Shown here: positions 55,991 through 64,000 of the stretch, piece by piece | How positions within the stretch are numbered: the stretch's first letter is position 1 | How the letters are laid out: every line of letters begins with the position of its first letter | Assembly (NCBI RefSeq): GCF_027580225.2 | Contig: NC_073356.2 | Span: 744,001 to 808,000 of the forward strand | DNA length: 64,000 bases | Direction: 5' to 3' | Source of the DNA: Misgurnus anguillicaudatus | Lineage: Eukaryota > Chordata > Actinopteri > Cypriniformes > Cobitidae | Notes under the pieces: model-generated | The model's database searches: none | What the model was told of the DNA's origin: nothing | What the model saw: only the letters and a program-made list of their open reading frames with translations | Made by a program: the position numbers and the translations under genes

Positions 55991-56480
55991 ATATATTATT
56001 AAATCATCATCATTATTATAATGATCAGCTATAATGACCCTTAAATGAATGAAAACAGATATGGTTTTTGGTTGAACATTTGGTTTATTATATCAAACTT
56101 AAAAAAAAGCTTGTGAAAAAAATAAAGACAAAATAAAGCTGCATCTCTCATTTGAATAAAATAAGGAATAAGTTATTTCTCTTCAGATATGGCCTACGTA
56201 TAATCAACTTAAAATTGACTTGTAATATAATTCACTTAAATGGACTTTAGTGTTTTGAGAGAGAGAAAGCGCGCGCACGAATGAGAAAAAAGAGAGAGAG
56301 ACCACGCGTGAGTGAAAGAGAGCGTTAACATGTAAACAAAGAAGACATGTGTGCTTATAAACAGCGCTTTATCAGCCATTATACTGACATTAGAAAGAAA
56401 GAAAATGCCATTACGACTTTTCTCAAGACAATTCCCTTCAGAGGTGCATTTATATAACAGCTTTAAGTCTGGAAACAGAT
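55991..56480. other. Non-coding spacer
   Basis: AT-rich sequence with a GAGAGA/GCGCGC-rich stretch near 56255-56320. No feature is recognised. Confidence 0.5.
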
Positions 56481-57046
56481 CAGCTGCCATATCACCCTGT
56501 AGCCCAAAACAGCTTTCCCACTGAAGCTAAGTAGGGTTGAGCCTGGTCAGTACTTGGATGGGAGACTTCCTGGGAAATCCAGGTTGCTGGTGGTGGAGGT
56601 GTTAGTGAGACCAGTAGGGGGTGGTCACTCTGTGGTCTGTGTGGGTCCTAACACCCCAGTATAGTGACAGGGGAACTATACTGTCAAAAAGCACCGTCTT
56701 TCGGATGAGATGTTAAACCGAGGTCCTGACTCTCTGTGGTTGTTAAAAATCCCAGGATGTCATTCGAAAAAGAGTAGTGGTGTGCCCTGGCATACTGGTC
56801 AAATTTGCCCGTTGGCCTACTAATCATCCCTATGTATAGTAATTGGCTATATCCCTTGGTCTTCTCTCCACTAATAAGCTGGTGTTTGGTGGCTGTTCTG
56901 GTGCAATATGGCTGCTGTCGCATCATCCAGGTGGATGCTGCGCATTATTGGTGGTTGAGGAGAATCCCCCATTCATATGTAAAGCACTTGTAGGTCTGCA
57001 GAAAAAGCGCTATATAAATGTAACAAATTATTATTATTAATTATTA
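56481..57046 (+). mobile_element. Full-length SINE3-type retroposon
   Basis: The head 56483-56590 matches 5S rRNA (CATATCACCC, GAAGCTAAGTAGGG, CCTGGTCAGTACTTGGATGG), so the internal Pol III control region is largely kept. The body contains AACACCCCAGTATAGTGAC. The tail ends GCGCTATATAAATGTAAC followed by ATTATTATTAATTATTA. It is the best preserved SINE3 here and the inverse of the copy at 2804-3316. Confidence 0.92.
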
Positions 57047-57499
57047 GATTGGCCGAAAATTAAACGCACATCTGTTTCCGAATTATGGCAGATTTTTCTG
57101 ACTGGATTTCAGGATTGCCTCTGCATCACGGAAATAATACTGCTTTGAATTCTAAACAAAACACACTTTTATCTACACAGAAGATAAACACACCTTTATC
57201 TACACAGCGTTCGCGAATATGGTAGCACATGTTCGACATATTTCCTCATTTTGCAGCCACTCTTCGTCCACTTTCTGGCAAACACATTTCTATCCATTTT
57301 TAAGGACAACTCTGTGCTCGTTTTTGGGATACCCAAAGTATTCCTATACTGTATATTTGAACTTTTTTTCCGGCAGGGGATAGAGGTTAGAATTTGTAGT
57401 CTCTGGATCTGACATTTTCTCTGCTGTACATAAACGAGTGGCGTCAAGCAGTCACGTGTAATGAAGTTGAATATGCACAGGAGCACAGGTGAGATCTTC

Positions 57500-57606
57500 T
57501 TTATTATAATTTTTACAAAACGGGAATAAGCAAATGTTTACGGTTTAATAATCGTATATGTTAATATCATGGTATACCGCCATATCGGTATACCATTACA
57601 ACCCTA
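57500..57606. mobile_element. hAT-like right end (partial)
   Basis: ATGGTATACCGCCATATCGG and GTATACCATTACAACCCTA end the block at 57606. On the minus strand this reads TAGGGTTGTAATGG, a hAT-like terminus. The left end was not identified. Confidence 0.5.
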
Positions 57607-57681
57607 TTTGTGAGGTTTGATGCAATGGTGTTGAGGTAGTGAGGTTACGGTACCCTGCAGAAATGGTTTTATTGGGAATTT

Positions 57682-57870
57682 TATTGGTTCTAATGGAATA
57701 TGGCCCAAAACAGTGTATTGGTTTTTGTTGGTCTCTAATGGTATGTATTGGTTCTATTGGTTCTATGTATTGGTTCTAATGGAATATGGCCCAAAACACA
57801 CAACAGTGTGGTGGTTTTCATGGTAAAAGCTAATGGTTCCTATTGGTATTTTAATGAAAACCTTTAGAAT
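57682..57870. repeat. TATTGGTTCTAATGG direct repeats
   Basis: TATTGGTTCTAATGGAATAT at 57682 is repeated at 57768 (86 bp apart), with shorter TATTGGTTCTA copies between. A minisatellite-like region, non-coding. Confidence 0.75.
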
Positions 57871-57989
57871 TTTCAGTAATGGTTTTATTGTTTTTTTCAG
57901 CAGGATAATAATTTTGTTGTAATGTTTTGTTCTTTTTACCACCAAATGGTTGGCAGATATAGGCCTACAGTATGACACTATATATTAGA

Positions 57990-59439
57990 CTCATTTCTCA
58001 CCAATCACATCACTCATCATCAGTATACATTCTTCACTAAGTGTCAAGCTTCTGAATAGAACATTTGCAATGTCAGTGCAATGCTCTGATATGGTTACAC
58101 GGAAGCATAGAAGCTCCTCAACTCCCCTAGGGCACTGTTAGATTCACACAATGTTACCTGAAGGCTCAAAATGTCTCCATGCTTGAGCAGTCATTGCCAA
58201 AAACATGCAGCACTTACAAAAGGAGAAAAGACTGGGCTGAAATGTGAGACAGAGCAAGAGATAGACAGAATGTAAGATACATCAGAACTGAGCATGTGAT
58301 TCTTCTCCTGTCCAGCACTATCCTGCTCAAAATCAACAATGGCCTTCAAAAAACACAAGGTTAGCCAGAGATAGAGGACAGATAGACAGAGGATTATTTT
58401 GCAGATGCAGCTGCTGAAATATTGAGATGAGCAGACACATTTAGTATTTCCCTTCGGGATTGTGACTGAATGAAACCTCAGAAACAGTTTATAGACAGAT
58501 TATATTATTACATTTTTTTGCAATAGTTCATTGTTCTGAAAGAGCACTGAAAGAGTGCAAGCAGCTTTAGCCACATGTCATAAGAGTTCATTGCTGTGAT
58601 CATCCTTCACTCAGGAAACTTGCCTGCAGCCAAAAATTCAGCTAACTGTATATGCTACTGTAAACAAACACAAAAGAGATACACACTCCAGGCTGTCACA
58701 TGAGAGTATTATTACACATGTACAGTACAGAAGAATCAGACAAGGGCATACAGACAGACCCAGGGGAGTAGCAGCCATTTAAAAAGTGTGTGTGCGCCCA
58801 GCTGTCAGGTGATGTGATCCTCAAAGGCTAAACAAATCATGTACATAATGTACAAAGTAAGTAGGCTACATTCATGTTCATATAATATGTTTTTATCTTA
58901 ATAAATAAAGCAACACATCATAATGCACATGACTCATCCTAACCACCCTAACATCCCTATCCACTTTAAGGCACTTGTACAATAGATGAGTTTTGCTGGT
59001 TAAAATAAGATTCGCTTTGAGGGTGTAGAAAGAGCCACCATCATTTTGAAATCAAAGGAATACAGCAGAAGTATACAGTACAAGTGAATTCTCATTGGTT
59101 AACTCATTGGAGAGTGAAGTCTAGAGAAAAATGATCCATTAGCTCTTTGTGTTTTTATTTATCACAATAGCAGTTGTTCATCTAGAGCATAACCCCAGAG
59201 CTACGCAACAACAACTGATGACTGATGATACCATAAAAATGAGTCCGGTCACAAGCCATTTACTAGCAACTCTCCTAAGCTGTGATGTCAAAGGCAGCAG
59301 ACTGGGGGACTTTTGCGTTTATAAGAGCTTACAAGACCATGCTTTTAAATACCCATTAAAGGACAAAGACAGCAAAAGAATAGTCATAGAATTTCTCTTA
59401 CCTTTATACACTAATAGCAATTTTAAAATTCTCAGCTTT
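57990..59439. other. Sequence without recognisable gene
   Basis: The longest frame is 59149-59442 (97 codons). It has no known motif, no splice context and no conserved neighbour, and is not supported as a gene. Confidence 0.45.
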
Positions 59440-59944
59440 TAGGGCTCTATCATACAGCCGTCACAATGCGTCGCGATGCAAGTGTCTTTTGCTAGTTTCA
59501 GCCTGGCGCAATTATAATTTTCACTTTTAGCACCACATTGTTTAAATAGCAAATGCATTTGCGCCCTATTTTGCGCCCATGGGCGTTCTGGTCTGAAAAT
59601 GAGGTGTGTTCAGGAGCATTTTTGGCGCATTGCTATTTTGAGGCAACTAAAATAGACTACGCCATTGACCAACTAAAACTAGTCTAAAGTCTCAAGTCAA
59701 TGGCGCAATATTGTTTTTGTTATTTTGTTATGAGCACATTAGTAATATGTGCCTATAAACGAGACGACAATGCGCGTTTGCTTATCACACACATGAAAAG
59801 CACACAAATGTTTTTAAATATGAGAAATTAAAAGATTAAAATGTAAAAGATTATTATTGAGTCTTATGAACATAAATTAGGACAGATTACAAGACATTAG
59901 AAGGCATAAGAACTGCTTCCTCTATAGCCCGGTAAGTAATGAAA
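59440..59944. mobile_element. TAGGGCTCTAT element fragment next to DIRS copy 2
   Basis: TAGGGCTCTATCATACAGCC at 59440 looks like a DNA-transposon terminus, followed by GCGCAAT/GGCGCA-rich subterminal repeats. Just before the DIRS start, CTCTATAGCCCGG (59921-59933) may be the inverted end. Family not known. Confidence 0.45.
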
Positions 59945-61142
59945 TGTTCCCTTTCAGTCGGTCACTACGACGTCACGTCGTGACCGTCGAATTGGGAACT
60001 CGCTTAGAGAGACCAATCTGCTTCGAATACTACTAAAACGCCAATGAACTTGGCATTGAGATATTTGCATAATGCTGGCGCCGCCCCGCCAGGTGCGTAT
60101 ATAAGGAGCACGTGCAAATAGGGAAATCAGCTTCTGCTTTTTATTGCTTCGAAAGCCGGCAGTATCTGCTACTGAGAAGCTACTTTCTGCTCTTCTGGGA
60201 ACGGTTGCTGAAGTTGATTGACAAGCGGTACTAACACAGCGGACGCTCGCAGTATTCCACTGCTCTGCATATTTTTTGTTTTGAGTTTAGTGTGTGCGTT
60301 GCCTTTCCCTGTGCGCATCATCAGCTGAGCACCTAAAGAGTGATTTCCCTAAAGAGTGATACGTGAGAGCTCTGTGTCTTTTTAAAGACAGCCACTCTCT
60401 CGTATATTCGGAGATCAGCGTCCTTTTCAGGATTGCTTTTCGTCCGTGCGATCTTGGATGTGAGAGGTATAAGGGTTCCAGTTACGGTCACGAGCGCTGT
60501 CTTCATGCTTGGGCATCAAGCACTCTGAGGCTGCGTTCGTGGAGAGTTTTGTTCTCTCTGTGAGAGCATAACCCTCTTGGATTGCGGAGACGACTGACAT
60601 TTCTACGGGAATGCTGTCCGCGCCTTTGCAGTGCTGACACCGCCATGGTGCGGCTGTCAAGCGCTCGCATGACGCTCTTCGCATCACTACGCTGAGTGGG
60701 ACAGAGGATGCGTCCTCCACCTACCGGCCTTTCATCCTCATCCGGTTGAGGCTCCGGTGGAGACGGCAGAGTCGTGTTCTACGATTTCAGCCAAATCCAT
60801 TGGACCTCCTTCTGGTCCTGTCCACTTCTGCAGCATCAGAGGGGTGTCCAATTTTCCTCCGAAGTGGAGTCGTTCCGGAGACGGCGGCCGTGCCCGCTCG
60901 AGCGGCAGAAACGGTAGAGTTGGAGAGGTTAACCCCTCTCCGCCCGAACCGTACCGCCCACGTGATTGGTATTTCGGAGTTGCTCGGACCTCTCGGTCCT
61001 CTTCTCCTGTGCCTTTCTTCCCGACAGCACGAAGAGCTGACGTGATTTGCGGCCATCCGGTCGTTCAGCTTCAGCTTTCACCCCTCACCTCCCTCACCAA
61101 TGGAGCCGCTAAGGGCGGGGACCCCTTCAGTGGAGCGGGGGG

Positions 61143-61500
61143 TTGCGATGCAGCTGCGTTCCTGGAGCGACCACCCAACCCTTCCCTCCCGTGTTTGTAG
61201 ACAGTCGTCTGGTTACGGGCGCTGTCCGTCAGGCATGCAGAGAGGCGGCTTCAGCCCTGCACGCAATAACGTTGCTACAGGTTCACCAAGGATTTACGAG
61301 GGAAGCCACGACCTTCAGTCGTGCGATGTCCACCACAGTGGTTCAAGATCGCCACCTTTGGCTGTGTCTGGCTGACGGACGCAGGCGAGAACAACTTCTT
61401 GAATGCTCCTGTCTCACAGACCGGCCTCTTCGGCGAGGCCGTGGAGTTGTACAGCTCCGCTGCGCAGACTGAGGCGATCTCTTAGGTCATGCCCCGGCGA
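61143..61500 (+). pseudogene. DIRS gag remnant
   Basis: The frame 61143-61472 contains CREAASALHAITLLQVHQ, then RAMSTTVVQDRHLWLCLAD, motifs I recognise from fish DIRS gag proteins. The continuation is in another frame and stops at 61472; upstream parts lie in different frames (60757-61200, 61100-61375). The gene is broken by several indels. Gag would form the particle that packages the RNA. Confidence 0.75.
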
Positions 61501-62289
61501 AGGAGAGCTGCCCTTGGTAAAAACCACCACGCCGGCTCCTCAGTCTGCCTCTCGCCGTGGGCGTCCTGCGGCGACCACCTCCGTTCCCCTCCTCGGACCC
61601 CATCCCGGCAGCGCAGGGGAACCGGTCGTCAGCAGCTCGCCCCGCCCGCTTAGCCGCTTCCCGTGAAATCGGGAGTTTAAGTGGCCAGTAAGCGGGTGAC
61701 CCGGATTGGCAGAGGATCACTCTTCAGGAGACGGTGATTCGCTCCTTCCCCCGATAGAGGGTCGGGTGGAAAATACTTGGTTTGCATGTGTTCCACCGGC
61801 TGTTTAGCCGGTACCCACTTAACCACACATAGAGTGCATTCCTCTTCCTTCTCCAGGTCTCCAGAGAATCGAGAGAGCCGTGAGCGGGCACACACCAGCT
61901 CACCCTACCTCTCCTCTATCGCCAGCGGGTGTTCTGAGGAGTCCGAGCCCTCCACTGAGGAGACCGGACCACCAGCACCCTCATCGGAGTCTGTGCTCTC
62001 CGCAGAGGAGACCAGACGACCGTCACCTTCAGCGGGCTCAGGTCAGTGTCTCACACACATACTGTAGATGCTTATGCTGTCAAAGCAGACGCACCGGCAG
62101 TCTCACCTGTCTCGCTTCGCTGCCCCACCGTGGGTACTTCGGTAGTGTCGTTAATTCTCCTCTTACGGTGCCTGGGTGCTTGGCTTCAGTTCCCAGCCCG
62201 TTTCGTTGGGTTTTTTCGCACGATCCGCCTCGGTTACGAAATACAATTACCGGCACAACCCCAAAATTCTCGGGCTTTCGTTTCACTAT

Positions 62290-63405
62290 AGTGAAAGTGT
62301 CCGATGCACATGTACTGCGTGCATAAGTCGATGTCCTGCTGGTGAAGGATGTATCGAGCCGGTCCCTCTTACCGAGATGATGATAGGGTTTTTCCAGCCT
62401 TTATCTCATAGTACCCAAAATACGCGGTGGGTTACGATCGATTTGATTTACGCACCGGCTCTACAAAGGTGGTCTTTTTTTGGATGATAACGCAGAGGCT
62501 CGTATTTCAATATTCAGATCGGTTTGCAGCCTTAGACCTGTAAGACGTGTACTTTTTATGTCCATCTCCCCTCGCCTTAGACCGTTTTTTCGCTCTGCGT
62601 TGTGGGGTGGGCATATTAATATTAAGTACACCATTCGAGCTGTCTCTCTCTCTCCGTGTCTCCATGAAAGTGCTAGTCACGGCTTTAAAATATCAGAGAG
62701 AGAGAGAGCGTTGTTCGCATTCTGCTTTTATTTACGTTGACTTATAATAGCCCGTTCTTGGCAGACGTGCGTGAACACAGAGAGTTAATGCTTCGGCATC
62801 TCGCTCGTTTAAGTCATCAGGTCGACTGGGAAAGAGCAACTTTGCCCCGTGCAGAGGATCCTTTTTCTCAGTATGGAATTAGACTCGATCAACTAATTGG
62901 CGTGTTTTACAAGAGCGCGCAACTAGTCAGTTCTGACTTGCCTCGGTTTAATTCAAGGGAAGTACGCGGTCCCTCTGAAACAATTTCAGAAGCTCCTGGA
63001 CATATGACAGCATGCTGCAGCTGTGACACTGCTCGAGCTGCGTCATATGAGACCGCTTCAGCGTTGGCTTTACGATCGAGTCTCGAGGAGAGCGTGGCGC
63101 ACCAGCATACATTGTGTAAACACTACACCTGCGTGTCATTTAAATTTCCCCGTAGTAGACCCAGCATTTCTGATAGCAAGATATGCCTCTGAGGGGTCTC
63201 CTGGCATTCTGTAGCATGCGATGCCCTAAGCACGGGATGATCAGCCACGTATGACGGGCTTGCAGTCTCTGGGGTGTGCATAGCACCCCAACTGCCGCGA
63301 GCGGTGCGCTGTATATCTGGGACTTGTACGCTCCGCTATGGAGATGCGAGGGAAGGATGTATTAGTAGACCCCGATAACATTGCGACTGTTGCGTTATTT
63401 ACCGT
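62290..63405 (+). pseudogene. DIRS reverse transcriptase/RNase H remnant with damaged catalytic box
   Basis: Pieces in different frames give VSDAHVLRA (62300), LPRAEDPFSQYGIRLDQLIG (about 62845), VPLKQFQKLL-type sequence (62975), LRHMRPLQRWLYDRVSRRAW (63035-63095), and an RNase H piece near 63345-63400. Where copy 1 has YFDDWLI, this copy reads about YVD followed by LIIARS (62740-62755), with roughly seven bases missing, so one catalytic Asp and the frame are lost. The copy cannot be active. Confidence 0.8.
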
Positions 63406-63428
63406 TAAGGCGGTTTTTTAAAAAACAT

Positions 63429-63516
63429 AGTTGTCAAAACCATGGTTATTTTGTGGTTACCATGGTTTTACTACAGTAACCATGGTTTTTTGGTTTTAAC
63501 TGTAGTAAAACCATGG
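63429..63516. repeat. AACCATGGTT palindrome-rich repeat
   Basis: CCATGG occurs four times in about 90 bp, mostly within AACCATGGTT, flanked by AGTAAAAC/GTTTTACT. It may be a short foldback MITE; it directly follows the truncated end of DIRS copy 2. Confidence 0.65.
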
Positions 63517-64000
63517 AGTATTTTCGTAAGGGAACGATCGTACGAATCATCTTAGAATTTCCCAAAAGCTTCGTAACAAGTAGCACTTGAAAATCATCGT
63601 AGATCTACGAGTGGTCTGGAGTAATCGTTAATTCTTAAGTGCATCGTAAGACAACAGAGTTACAAGGACACCTGCAGGACAACCAGCTAATTGCACTCCT
63701 GCAATGACGATAATGTAATGTTTTAAATGTAGACTATGTTTATTTACTGGGTTCTTTATTTGTTTATTTTATATTAAATATATAATATAATATATTAAAA
63801 ATTCAAATGAGAAATCAAATTTAAACCACTAAACATAAATTAATAAAGAAGTAAAACGTATTTGGTACAAGTTGGTAAAAGTTTTTTTTTTTGTATTTTG
63901 GTAAAAGTTGGTACTAGCAAATTGATAAATGGTTCCTACCGATTGCTGCTTCATCTAAAAATGTTTTGAAGGGAAATGGCATCTAATTAAAGAAACCAAA
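63517..64000. other. AT-rich sequence, nothing recognised
   Basis: No gene or clear repeat. An AT-rich run lies near 63765-63800 and a T-run near 63881-63891. Confidence 0.5.

Larger units (their letters stand above)
59945..63405 (+). mobile_element. DIRS retroelement, copy 2 (gag to RNase H, 3' part missing)
   Basis: It begins TGTTCCCTTTCAGTCGGTCA with CACTACGACGTCACGTCG, matching the start of copy 1. A TATATAAGG box near 60098 is followed by a 5' region, a gag-like region (about 60700-61500), a spacer, an RT region (62320-63200) and an RNase H remnant ending in RGKDVLV..DNIATVA near 63345-63400. It then stops. Methyltransferase, tyrosine recombinase and the right terminus are absent. Many frameshifts are present. 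It is more GC-rich than the surrounding DNA. Confidence 0.85.

Noticed and set aside
55618..56034. Overlapping long plus-strand frames rich in Ser, Leu and Phe
   Set aside because: Low-complexity translation of the pyrimidine-rich tract in all three frames.
60427..61056. Minus-strand frames of 89-97 codons
   Set aside because: Antisense to the DIRS 5'/gag region and without family signature.

Overview
This is a window of a teleost genome, most probably a cyprinid (carp/zebrafish group). The case rests on repeat content recognised by eye: 5S-rRNA-derived SINE3 copies, DIRS retroelements, a minus-strand Gypsy with a tRNA-Leu-type primer site, an L2-clade LINE, many hAT elements with perfect 8-bp target duplications, TTAA-targeting MITEs of the T2/Kolobok type, Harbinger-like elements and an intron-containing Tc1/IS630-type transposase. 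No ordinary host gene could be supported. Nearly everything readable is mobile DNA, much of it nested, and family names are from memory rather than a database search.

Layout. 1-12.1 kb: the right end of a TTAA element carrying a solo LTR; a SINE3; a three-deep hAT/hAT/MITE nest (3720-5658); a TTAA MITE; a decayed DIRS copy (6153-8431) with a hAT MITE inside; and three families of TIR elements. 12.1-18.75 kb: one Gypsy element on the minus strand with both LTRs, a 5-bp TSD, a primer-binding site and gag-PR-RT-RNaseH-IN in order, broken by a hAT element and by a solo LTR of another family. 18.9-20.0 kb: a 273-bp direct repeat in two almost identical copies. 22-44.7 kb: possibly one very large CACTA-like element (ends at 21956 and 44669, speculative). 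It contains a second Gypsy whose pol is cut up by an L2 LINE, a 4.5-kb hAT and TTAA elements, then an 8.3-kb Harbinger-like element with long inverted arms (33003-41293) whose right arm holds a 3.3-kb TTAA element, then a 1.4-kb hAT.

45.2-54.6 kb: a minus-strand IS630-type transposase gene split in two by a stack of insertions (46446-53688). The stack includes two TTAA elements and a 2,458-bp solo LTR that carries repeated perfect splice-donor complements. 54.6-64 kb: a TIR element with internal tandem repeats, a long pyrimidine-rich tract, a full-length SINE3, repeat fragments, and a second, longer DIRS copy (59945-63405).

The pieces do not work together as a pathway. Their value is as a stratigraphic record: at least a dozen insertions can be ordered because their target duplications are intact, and several have an uninterrupted paralogous site inside this same window.
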